Shown: positions 1 through 5,922 of the stretch, piece after piece
How positions within the stretch are numbered: position 1 is the stretch's first letter
Layout of the letters: each line of letters begins with the position of its first letter
Notes under the pieces: model-generated
What the model saw: the letters and a program-made list of their open reading frames with translations, nothing else
Told to the model about the DNA's origin: nothing
Databases searched by the model: none
Translations under genes and position numbers: made by a program
Origin: Pseudomonas sp.
GTDB lineage: Bacteria; Pseudomonadota; Gammaproteobacteria; Pseudomonadales; Pseudomonadaceae
Assembly: GCA_007117785.1 (NCBI GenBank)
Contig: SKFV01000163.1
Span: 1 to 6,136, forward strand
DNA length: 6,136 bases
Direction: 5' to 3'

Positions 1-86
1 CCACACTGCCCGGGATGATGGCCCTGATTGGCAGAGGGGTGGCTCCAGGAGATTGATCAGGTGTAGATGGCTGGCCTGAAAAGATT

Positions 87-105
87 ATTAATAAGTCTCG
101 TTCTC
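87..105. promoter_or_regulatory. Possible second, weaker Fur site
   Basis: Read on the minus strand, this 19-mer (GAGAACGAGACTTATTAAT) matches about 12 of 19 Fur consensus positions. It would lie just downstream of the expected start of the leftward transcript. Tandem Fur sites are common at strongly iron-regulated promoters, but 12 of 19 in AT-rich DNA could be chance. Confidence 0.25.
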
Positions 106-121
106 AATCTCAGGCGCTAAA

Positions 122-148
122 AGTATATATAATGAGAATCATTGTCAA
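122..148 (-). promoter_or_regulatory. Putative leftward sigma70 promoter overlapping the Fur box
   Basis: On the minus strand a perfect -35 TTGACA (148-143) is followed by -10 TATACT (127-122, five of six). The spacer is 15 nt, shorter than the usual 16-18. The spacer is occupied by the Fur box, the usual arrangement of an iron-repressed promoter. A perfect TATAAT also exists on the plus strand (128-133), but it has no matching -35 and would transcribe into the 3' end of a convergent gene, so the leftward reading is preferred. Confidence 0.5.
128..146. promoter_or_regulatory. Fur box (ferric uptake regulator operator)
   Basis: TATAATGAGAATCATTGTC matches 16 of 19 positions of the classical Fur consensus GATAATGATAATCATTATC, with the central AATGAGAATCATT core intact. 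Fur with Fe(II) represses from such sites. The site lies exactly between the -35 and -10 hexamers of a leftward promoter, where binding would block RNA polymerase. The controlled gene is presumably off the left edge, because the only gene to the right (ending at 207) is on the minus strand and points toward this site. Confidence 0.75.
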
Positions 149-206
149 CAAGCACTGGTTGCTATTTGCAGCTGGCGTTCTGGCAAGCATCAAGTCAATG
201 CGCTGA

Positions 207-1205
207 TCAGGGATGGTAGGTTCGTTGAATCAGACCACGGAAAAAAAGCTCGAGGCGCAGGGTAAATGCCCAGCGGGGATCATAGTCCGCTCGACGGGGG
301 AAATGCAGTTCAGGGATCAGGTCGAGAAAAATCCGGTCACGGTGAATATCCCGGCGATAGTAGGCCTGAATGTAGTAATCATTGATGCGTGGATCACTCA
401 GGCTGTTGCCGATCATGACCGCTGAATAACGGATGGCGCTGCGGTTACTCAGGATCTGGTGTAATTCCGCGCTCTCGGAGAACTCAAGGGTGTCTTCCTC
501 TTCTTGCCACTGGAAGGTGGTCACAAAGCGCAGATGCAGCTGCTCATCGACCGGGCGACCGAGGTCCCAGCGCGAACGTGCTGAATAGCCGCGGTTATTG
601 AACCAGGAGGCCCGGTTATCCGAACCCAGTTGCCAGGGGCCTTGACCAATATCCCACAGGCGTTCACCGGTAATCCGTACGTAAGGATCCAGGGGCAAAC
701 GCAAGCGCACGCCGGCACCGGTGCGGACATTCCATTGTTCGCGCTTGTCGCGACCACTCAGACGGTCAAGGCCGAGTACGGTATCGCTGGTTGAGGACTG
801 ATCGTCGGGTACCCGCCCCGTTCCCTGGTCAGCCAGGGTGCCTCGGGCTTCCTCTGGTTCACTCTCGATGATCAGGCGCAGACGTTCTTCGGTTGTGGGC
901 AGGTCGAGCCGGAAGCGCACGCCAAGATCGTGCTCATTGGTCTGCGCTTCTTCCCAGTCATAGGTGTAGCGCAGGCGCAGGTAAGAGGTGTTGTCGTAAT
1001 CCGGGTATTCGCGGGAGATAAAACCGTCCAGGTTGCGTGAGGTCGAGGTGACCCAGCGGGCCACCTGGTCATGCATGCGATCAGCACGCTCTTCGCCCCA
1101 GGCGGGCAGGTCGGTCTCATCGCTGGCCGGGGACGATGAGCCGTCTGCCATCACCGGACTGATCAGCAAAAAAAGGCACAATCCTGTGATGGTGATTCTG
1201 GTCAT
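207..1205 (-). CDS. Exported, probably outer-membrane beta-barrel protein of unknown function
   Basis: The protein is not recognised as a named family, though it resembles conserved hypothetical proteins of marine and Pseudomonas-type gammaproteobacteria. It opens with a classical Sec signal peptide: MTRI, a hydrophobic core, then a likely signal peptidase I site after VMA at residue 20. The mature part has a polar Ser/Asp-rich start, then many short stretches of alternating polar and hydrophobic or aromatic residues (for example LRLRYTYDW, VRFRLDLP, LHLRFVTTFQW, YYIQAYYRRD, FTLRLELFFRG), as in transmembrane beta strands. It ends in Pro, not the terminal Phe typical of many barrels, so an outer-membrane place is inferred. 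The ATG at 1205 (332 aa) is chosen because AGGGA lies about 11 nt upstream. The in-frame ATG at 1217 (336 aa) has AGGG directly abutting it. The gene follows the molybdoenzyme stop by 14-26 nt and is probably the last cistron of that operon. Confidence 0.8.
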   Translation of the reverse strand: MTRITITGLCLFLLISPVMADGSSSPASDETDLPAWGEERADRMHDQVARWVTSTSRNLDGFISREYPDYDNTSYLRLRYTYDWEEAQTNEHDLGVRFRLDLPTTEERLRLIIESEPEEARGTLADQGTGRVPDDQSSTSDTVLGLDRLSGRDKREQWNVRTGAGVRLRLPLDPYVRITGERLWDIGQGPWQLGSDNRASWFNNRGYSARSRWDLGRPVDEQLHLRFVTTFQWQEEEDTLEFSESAELHQILSNRSAIRYSAVMIGNSLSDPRINDYYIQAYYRRDIHRDRIFLDLIPELHFPRRADYDPRWAFTLRLELFFRGLIQRTYHP

Positions 1206-1231
1206 AGGCCAGGGCATCCCTGAAGACGGTA

Positions 1232-3571
1232 TTAACTGACAGGATAGCAGTTTGTCGCTGACAGGGTGGGTGCATTAATACTTGCCGGGAAGAGCCGGAT
1301 CGCAATAAATTTGGCTGTTGGTGTAAAGCTGCCCGCGCCGTAGCTGGTCAGCGGTAACAGCGGGTTGATTTCGGGGTAGTAGGCTGCGGCCTGTCCCGGC
1401 GGAATGTCATAATCGATCAGGGTGAAGTTGTGCACTCGCCGCGAAACAGCATCATCCCAGAGCGACTCTATATCAACCCTGGCGCCCGCCGGCCAGCCGA
1501 GCCGCTCGCGGTCCAGAGTGTTGATGAAAAGTACATGGCGCTGGCCGTTAACACCGCGATAGCGATCATTCAGCGCATAGATCGTGGTGTTGTACTGGTC
1601 GTGCGAGCGCAGGCTCTGCAGAATCAGCTCGGGCTGTTTGCCGCTGCGGCGTATGGCTTCGGGCAAGTTATCCGCTGGCAGCGGATGGCTATTGAATTCA
1701 GCACGACCCGAGGGGGTAAGCCACTGACGTTGATTGATCGGGTTGGGCAGGTGAAAGCCTCCGGGGGCTTTAAGGCGCTGCTCAACATCGGTAAAGCCGG
1801 GTATGCAGGCGGCGATCAGTTGGCGAATGCGGGTGTAATCGGCCACCAGGTCTGACCAGTTTACTGGCCAGTTACCCAGTGCGGCCTGTGCGATGCCGGC
1901 AATGATGGCCGGCTCTGAGCGCATATCCCTGGAGAGTGGTGGCAGTTGCCCATAGGAGGCATGGATCATGCTGAAGGAGTCTTCTACTGTTACCGCCTGG
2001 GGACCTGCGGCCTGCTGATCAATATCGCTACGGCCCAGACAGGGCAGGATCAGTGCCGTCTCGCCGGTGGTCAGGTGGCTACGATTGAGTTTGGTGCTGA
2101 TCTGAACGGTTAACCGACAGTTGCGTAAGGCCTGATGAGCCTGCTGGCTGTCTGGCGTGGCCTGGGCAAAGTTGCCGCCGAGGCCAATGAATACCTCGAT
2201 GTCACCAGCCAGCATGGCCTGCAGTGCAGTCACTGTATTATGCCCGGGTTGCTGTGGCGGAGTGAAACCGAAGTGGCGCTCCAAGGCATCAAGGAAGGCC
2301 TGCCCGGGGCGCTCGTTAATACCCATGGTGCGGTCACCCTGAACGTTACTGTGGCCGCGCACCGGGCAGACGCCAGCTCCGGGGCGGCCCAGATTGCCGC
2401 GCAGTAACTGCAGGTTGACGATTTCACGGATGGTGGCGACTGAATTGTGATGCTGGGTAATGCCCATGGCCCAACAGATAATCACCCGCTCTGATTCGGC
2501 ATAGATACGTGCCGCCTGTTCCAGCTCCGCCTGGCTCAGGCCGGACTGGTCGCAAATCCTGTCCCAAGGGGTGGCTTCAAGTTGCGCCAGGTAGGCTTCC
2601 AGGTCATGACAGTTGGCCTGCAGAAAGTCATGGTCAAAGATGGCCGGGTCGCCATTGGCTTGCGCTTGTTGTTCCCATTGCCAGAGACATTTGGCCATGC
2701 CCTGCAGGGCGGCCAGGTCACCACCCAGGTGAGGGCGAAAGTAGGCGCTGTGGGTGGGCTCGGAGCTATTGCCAAGCATTTGTCGCGGGCTCTGGGGATG
2801 CTGGAAGCGCTCCAGCCCACGTTCGCGCAATGGGTTGAAGCAGACGACCTGAGCGCCGCGACGTACGGCCTGACTGAGGGTTTCCAGCATGCGCGGGTGA
2901 TTGCTGCCGGGGTTTTGCCCAAGCAGGAAGATAGCGTCCGCCTGGGCAAAGTCATCCAGGGTGACAGTGCCTTTGCCATTGCCCAGGCAACTGTTGAGGG
3001 CCACGCCACTGGCTTCATGGCACATGTTTGAACAATCGGGGAAGTTGTTGCTACCCAGGGCGCGGACCATCAGCTGGTAGAGAAAAGCCGCTTCATTGCT
3101 GGCGCGTCCTGAGGTATAAAACTCGGCCCGGTTGGGGTCGGAGAGTGTGCGCAGGTTATTGCCGATCAGCGCAAAGGCGTCCTCCCAGGTTATTGGCTGG
3201 TAATGGCTGGCGCCGGGATGCAGGACCACAGGTGTTGTCAGCCGACCCTGGTATTCCAGCCAGTAATCCGATTGCGCGCGTAACTGGTCCAGGCTGTAAC
3301 GGGCAAAGAAATCCGCATCCACAGCGCGTCGGGTCGCTTCCCAGTTAACTGCCTTGGCGCCGTTTTCGCAGAATTTTATTGGCCCGGCAGCCGGGTCATC
3401 CCCCCAGGCGCAGCCGGGGCAGTCGAAGCCGCCATGCTGGTTGGTACGCAGCATGGCACGCAGGTTCTTCAACGGCTGACGACTGTTCAACCAGGCGTGG
3501 GTCACGCTACGCAAGGCGCCCCAGCCAGCGGCGGGGCCCTGGTAGGGCCGGTAAATTGGTGTTTTGCTCAT
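1232..3571 (-). CDS. FdhF/YdeP-family molybdopterin oxidoreductase (formate dehydrogenase-like alpha subunit)
   Basis: This 779-aa protein belongs to the clade of formate dehydrogenase H-like alpha subunits that includes E. coli YdeP and Ralstonia CbbB; the family is normally about 760-780 aa. The N-terminus has CPGC (Cys51, Cys54) and FCENGAKAV (Cys68), the family's Fe-S region, without the fourth Cys of classical FdhF. The molybdenum-ligand position is Cys184 in NMCHEASG, matching Sec140-His141 of E. coli FdhF. RGNLGRPGAGVCPVRGHSNV followed by QG (391-412) matches the FdhF segment with the catalytic Arg, here Arg405. The C-terminal dinucleotide-binding domain (about 640-755) includes LRSHDQYNTTIY. 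No Tat or Sec signal is seen, so it is probably cytoplasmic. The physiological substrate and electron partner of this clade are not settled; formate oxidation is plausible, not shown. The start overlaps the fdhD stop as ATGA. The open frame extends upstream to 3844, but those codons lie inside fdhD and lack family similarity. Confidence 0.93.
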   Translation of the reverse strand: MSKTPIYRPYQGPAAGWGALRSVTHAWLNSRQPLKNLRAMLRTNQHGGFDCPGCAWGDDPAAGPIKFCENGAKAVNWEATRRAVDADFFARYSLDQLRAQSDYWLEYQGRLTTPVVLHPGASHYQPITWEDAFALIGNNLRTLSDPNRAEFYTSGRASNEAAFLYQLMVRALGSNNFPDCSNMCHEASGVALNSCLGNGKGTVTLDDFAQADAIFLLGQNPGSNHPRMLETLSQAVRRGAQVVCFNPLRERGLERFQHPQSPRQMLGNSSEPTHSAYFRPHLGGDLAALQGMAKCLWQWEQQAQANGDPAIFDHDFLQANCHDLEAYLAQLEATPWDRICDQSGLSQAELEQAARIYAESERVIICWAMGITQHHNSVATIREIVNLQLLRGNLGRPGAGVCPVRGHSNVQGDRTMGINERPGQAFLDALERHFGFTPPQQPGHNTVTALQAMLAGDIEVFIGLGGNFAQATPDSQQAHQALRNCRLTVQISTKLNRSHLTTGETALILPCLGRSDIDQQAAGPQAVTVEDSFSMIHASYGQLPPLSRDMRSEPAIIAGIAQAALGNWPVNWSDLVADYTRIRQLIAACIPGFTDVEQRLKAPGGFHLPNPINQRQWLTPSGRAEFNSHPLPADNLPEAIRRSGKQPELILQSLRSHDQYNTTIYALNDRYRGVNGQRHVLFINTLDRERLGWPAGARVDIESLWDDAVSRRVHNFTLIDYDIPPGQAAAYYPEINPLLPLTSYGAGSFTPTAKFIAIRLFPASINAPTLSATNCYPVS

Positions 3572-4362
3572 TGGGCTGGTGCCGCCTGATAGACGCGTGG
3601 TGCGGCGCGCTGTGGCAAGTGAATCAGGTTCAGGCCCAAGGCTGTTGCCCAGCGCACACTGAGTTGACTGGGCGCCGCCAGGCTGACCAGTGTCGGCAAG
3701 CCGGCACGTACGGCTTTGTGCACCAGTTCCAGGCTGCAGCGGCTGGTAACCACGGCAAAACCTTCTGAAGTGGGCAGCCTGGCACTGGCCAAGGCGCCAA
3801 TGAGTTTGTCCAGGGCATTGTGGCGGCCGATGTCTTCGCGGCAAAGTCGTAGCTCGCCCTGGGTATCGACAAAGCCGGCTGCATGCATGGCACCGGAGTG
3901 CTGTGCCCGGGTTTGGGCTGCAGACAGGCGTTGCCGCAAATCGGCCAGGTGAGCAGCCGGTGGTAAGCCGCGTCCGGGCAAGGGGCGCAGTTGGGGTAGC
4001 GCTTGCTCCAGTGCGCTACTGCCACATAGCCCGCAGCCCGAGGTGCCGGCCAACTGGCGACGGTGATGCCTGAGTTGCCACAGGCGCCGGCTGCTGAGTT
4101 GCAGCTCCAACTGACAGTGCTCCTCTGCTGGTTGAATGCTGATGTCCAGCAGTTCGTGGGCATGTTCAATAATGCCCTGACCCAGACTGAAGCCGATGGC
4201 AAAGTCGTGCAGATCGTCCGGGCTGGCCATCATCAGTGCATGATTCAGGCCGTTGTAGTTGATGGCGACAACGATTTCGTCAGCCAGGCAAGCCTCATGC
4301 TGCTGGGCCGGGGCGTGCAGCATCTGGTAGCTGAAAACGGTGGCAGGTGACGGCTGGGGCAT
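3568..4362 (-). CDS. fdhD: FdhD, sulfurtransferase for formate dehydrogenase cofactor
   Basis: FdhD passes sulfur from IscS to the bis-MGD cofactor of formate dehydrogenase-type enzymes, making the terminal sulfido ligand needed for activity; it acts in the cytoplasm. With the ATG start the protein is 264 aa. Family signatures appear in order: YNGLNHALMMASPDDLHDFAIGFSLG start region with GQGIIE (about 36-66), the sulfur-carrying pair in SGCGLCG (Cys110 and Cys113), HSGAMHAAGF (155-164), the hallmark REDIGRHNALDKLIGA (175-190), and TSRCSLELVHKA (206-217). The ATG at 4362 has a weak AAGTGAG about 10 nt upstream. A GTG five codons earlier (4377, 269 aa) is possible but lacks a Shine-Dalgarno sequence at suitable distance. 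The gene lies 83-98 bp after lysR, and its TGA overlaps the ATG of the molybdoenzyme gene by four bases, strongly suggesting that enzyme is its client. Confidence 0.95.
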   Translation of the reverse strand: MPQPSPATVFSYQMLHAPAQQHEACLADEIVVAINYNGLNHALMMASPDDLHDFAIGFSLGQGIIEHAHELLDISIQPAEEHCQLELQLSSRRLWQLRHHRRQLAGTSGCGLCGSSALEQALPQLRPLPGRGLPPAAHLADLRQRLSAAQTRAQHSGAMHAAGFVDTQGELRLCREDIGRHNALDKLIGALASARLPTSEGFAVVTSRCSLELVHKAVRAGLPTLVSLAAPSQLSVRWATALGLNLIHLPQRAAPRVYQAAPAQ

Positions 4363-4377
4363 GAGGGCAAGGCTCAC

Positions 4378-4460
4378 TTACAGGCGGAATGACCTGTTAA
4401 GGCTAGGCGTTGCTTCCGAATGCGTCCAATTGCGGCTACTGATCGATTGATCAGCTGTAC
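4378..4460. other. lysR-fdhD spacer with two inverted repeats
   Basis: This spacer holds two dyads. The first, at 4439-4454, is CTGATC-GATT-GATCAG with perfect 6-bp arms. The second, at 4380-4397, is ACAGG, an 8-nt spacer, then CCTGT, and directly abuts the possible GTG start of fdhD. Neither is followed by a T-tract on the minus strand, so neither looks like an intrinsic terminator. They could be regulator half-site pairs or an mRNA hairpin near the fdhD start. No convincing -35/-10 pair was found, which favours read-through from lysR, but a separate fdhD promoter cannot be excluded. Confidence 0.4.
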
Positions 4461-5360
4461 CTATGACTCGCCTGATACCGCCAGTGCCAGTGGTCTGGCA
4501 GCCTCGAAGCAGGTCTGGGCAACCACGCTGGTTGGCTGTTGGTGTCGTATAACCAGGCCGATCGGGGCCAGATGGCTACTGTCGGAAATCGCACGCCAGG
4601 CCAGATCGGGGTTGCTGGCAAGCAATTCGCTATCTTGCGGTATAACGCTGCAGCACAGCCCATAACGGACACTGTGTAATAGCTGTTGCACGGCATCACT
4701 TTCGACCACCAGATTGGCTGTCAGACCTCTGCTCCGTATGACTTGATCGACGGCCTGGCGAAAATGCATACCTCGGGAGAGCAGGCCAAGTGGCAAGGCG
4801 ACGACCTCTTGCCAGGTGAGGGGGTCCCGGGCCGGGCTGATGTGTGCCGGCGCATACAGCAGGCCCATGATCGGCGTTGCCAGGGTCTGAGTGGCGAAGC
4901 TGGTGGGGTCGATGTTGTTCAGATAGCAGAGGCCGAGGTCGAGCTGGTTGCTGGCCAATTGTTCAAGGATCTGTTCACTGCTGAGTGTGGTCAGCTGCAG
5001 GCGCAATTCGGGGTGTGCCTGTCGCCAGAGTGCCAGCAGGCGCGCCGGGTTGAAGCCGGCAAGCGGGACCATGCCCAGGCGCAGGGTGCCAATCAACTGG
5101 CCACGACAGGCTGCGGCTTCGGCCAGCAAGCCGTCATGGGCGCGCATGATACTGCGCGCCCAGGCAAGGATGCGCTTTCCTTCCGGGGTGAAGTCGTGAA
5201 AACGCTGGTCGCGCAGTACCAGGGTCAGCCCCAGCTGCTCTTCAAGCTGTCGTAATCGCATCGACAGGCTTGGCTGGGTCACATGGCAACGCGCGGCGGC
5301 CTGGCCAAAGTGGCGGGTTTCATCCAGCGCGATAAGAAACTGAAGTTGTCGGATATCCAT
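4461..5360 (-). CDS. LysR-type transcriptional regulator, probably of the fdhD-oxidoreductase operon
   Basis: This 299-aa protein has the usual length and layout of the LysR family. An N-terminal winged helix-turn-helix spans about residues 1-60, with the recognition region in FGQAAARCHVTQPSLSMRLR and the conserved LEEQLGLTLVLRD following. A linker helix (about 61-88) leads to a periplasmic-binding-protein-like effector domain (about 90-290), starting GTLRLGMVPL. The start MDIRQLQFLIAL is the standard LysR N-terminus, although no Shine-Dalgarno sequence precedes it. It lies upstream of fdhD on the same strand and divergent from arfB, with a 60-bp gap. Similar LysR proteins accompany formate-dehydrogenase-type genes in pseudomonads and beta-proteobacteria, so local control of the downstream operon is likely. 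The co-inducer cannot be read from sequence. Confidence 0.93.
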   Translation of the reverse strand: MDIRQLQFLIALDETRHFGQAAARCHVTQPSLSMRLRQLEEQLGLTLVLRDQRFHDFTPEGKRILAWARSIMRAHDGLLAEAAACRGQLIGTLRLGMVPLAGFNPARLLALWRQAHPELRLQLTTLSSEQILEQLASNQLDLGLCYLNNIDPTSFATQTLATPIMGLLYAPAHISPARDPLTWQEVVALPLGLLSRGMHFRQAVDQVIRSRGLTANLVVESDAVQQLLHSVRYGLCCSVIPQDSELLASNPDLAWRAISDSSHLAPIGLVIRHQQPTSVVAQTCFEAARPLALAVSGES

Positions 5361-5375
5361 GGCAAGTCGCGATCA

Positions 5376-5403
5376 ATGTTAAAGTATCAGCATACTCTGT
5401 CGA
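5376..5403 (-). promoter_or_regulatory. Possible lysR promoter enclosing the dyad
   Basis: On the minus strand TCGACA (5403-5398, five of six to the -35 consensus) is followed after 16 nt by TAACAT (5381-5376, four of six to -10). The AGTAT/ATACT dyad fills the spacer, as expected for autorepression. The implied transcript would start close to the lysR ATG and have a very short leader, consistent with the missing Shine-Dalgarno sequence. The hexamers are weak. Confidence 0.25.
5383..5396. promoter_or_regulatory. Inverted repeat in the lysR/arfB divergent gap, candidate LysR operator
   Basis: AGTAT-CAGC-ATACT is a perfect 5-bp dyad with a 4-nt spacer, centred about 30 bp upstream of the lysR start. 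LysR regulators usually autoregulate through AT-rich dyads near their own start, so position and symmetry fit. The match to the general T-N11-A pattern is loose, and a 5-bp dyad can arise by chance. Confidence 0.35.
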
Positions 5404-5420
5404 CGCCAGAAGAGCAGCGC

Positions 5421-5834
5421 ATGATCGAACTGAACAAAAATCTGCAGCTGGATGAAGCCGATTTCGAATGTCTGCCAATTCGCGCCCAGGGTGCAGGTGG
5501 GCAGAACGTCAACAAGGTTTCCAGCGCTATTCATCTGCGCTTTGATATCAATCGCAGCAGTTTGCCGGAAATCTGTCGTGAGCGTTTGTTGGCATTGAGT
5601 GACAAGCGCATTACCAAGGATGGGGTCGTGGTTATCAAGGCGCAGCAATACCGAACCCAGGAAAATAACCGCGAAGATGCCATCCGGCGCCTAGTTGAGC
5701 TGATCAACAGTGTGCTGGTCGACACCAAGCCGCCGCGCCCGACCAGGCCGGGGCGCGCAGCAAAAAAGCGGCGAGTGGACGAAAAAACCCGCCACGGACA
5801 GCGCAAGCAGTTGCGCGGGCGGGTTGATATCTAG
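5421..5834 (+). CDS. arfB: ArfB (YaeJ), ribosome-rescue peptidyl-tRNA hydrolase
   Basis: ArfB frees ribosomes stalled at the 3' end of non-stop mRNA by entering the empty mRNA channel and hydrolysing the peptidyl-tRNA, a back-up to tmRNA and ArfA. The protein is 137 aa (E. coli 140). The catalytic GGQ motif is at 26-28 in IRAQGAGGQNVNK, followed by SSAIHLRFDI and the conserved DGVVVIKAQQYRTQENNRE (67-85). The C-terminal tail from about 103 (PPRPTRPGRAAKKRR to RGRV) is strongly basic, as needed to bind the mRNA entry channel. The ATG at 5421 is chosen because MIELNKNLQL aligns with the family N-terminus and a purine-rich AGAAGAG lies upstream. An in-frame ATG at 5376 would add 15 residues not seen in the family. 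The TAG stop (5832-5834) is part of the left edge of an inverted-repeat element. Confidence 0.95.
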   Translation: MIELNKNLQLDEADFECLPIRAQGAGGQNVNKVSSAIHLRFDINRSSLPEICRERLLALSDKRITKDGVVVIKAQQYRTQENNREDAIRRLVELINSVLVDTKPPRPTRPGRAAKKRRVDEKTRHGQRKQLRGRVDI

Positions 5835-5922
5835 GGAGTCTCTGGATAACTCACTGCGCGCTCAGCGTGACCCGAAGCGTGCAGTTGCTGGGCATGCGAG
5901 GTGTTGTTGAGAGATTCCCTAG
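5831..5922. repeat. CTAG-bounded inverted-repeat element (MITE-like or bidirectional hairpin)
   Basis: The outer arms, CTAGGGAGTCTCT (5831-5843) and AGAGATTCCCTAG (5910-5922), are inverted repeats of 13 bp with one difference. After one mismatch they continue as GATAAC/GTTGTT (5845-5850 with 5903-5908), counting G-U pairs. Inside is a second hairpin, ACTGCGCGCT (5853-5862) with AGCGTGCAGT (5876-5885), 10 bp with one G-U. If CTAG is read as a 4-bp target duplication, the insert is 84 bp with ends GGAGTCTCT/AGAGATTCC. A YTAR duplication is known for the IS5 group, so a non-autonomous IS5-like MITE is possible. No transposase is present. There is no T-tract next to the stem, so it is not a classical intrinsic terminator, though it may act as a structured 3' end for both convergent genes. 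Confidence 0.6.

Larger units (their letters stand above)
1..206. other. AT-rich non-coding region with a Fur-type control site
   Basis: No convincing gene is seen here. Short open stretches cross the first 60-80 bases in several frames (for example a plus-frame run ending in TGA at 54-56), but none has a start inside the window or a recognisable product, so the nature of the gene to the left is unknown. The middle, 80-150, is clearly AT-rich and holds a perfect 10-bp palindrome (TTATTAATAA, 85-94), a promoter-like element and a Fur box. I see no U-tract terminator for the minus-strand gene that ends at 207. Confidence 0.6.

Noticed and set aside
1..56. 3' end of a plus-strand gene stopping at TGA 54-56
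   Set aside because: An 17-codon open tail is too short to support coding, and other frames on both strands are equally open there.
128..133. Perfect TATAAT as a rightward promoter
   Set aside because: There is no -35 at a suitable distance, and transcription would run antisense into the gene ending at 207; the bases are explained by the Fur box.
1430..1855. A 141-codon plus-strand open frame
   Set aside because: It is antisense to the C-terminal part of the oxidoreductase, with no ribosome-binding site or family resemblance.
2509..3031. Several overlapping open frames on both strands
   Set aside because: All are shadows of the GC-rich oxidoreductase gene, with compositionally biased products.
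3572..3844. A 91-codon upstream extension of the oxidoreductase open frame
   Set aside because: It lies wholly inside fdhD in another frame, is Arg/Pro/Gln-rich without family similarity, and the ATG at 3571 gives the normal family length and N-terminus.
3630..4202. A 190-codon minus-strand open frame
   Set aside because: It is an out-of-frame shadow of fdhD; its Trp/Pro/Ala-rich product is typical of a frame-shifted GC-rich gene.
4686..5255. A 189-codon plus-strand open frame
   Set aside because: It is the antisense shadow of the LysR gene, whose protein is unmistakable; the plus-strand product has no recognisable domain.
5831..5922. Classical intrinsic terminator after arfB
   Set aside because: The stem is long with a 66-nt interior and is not followed by a T-tract on either strand.
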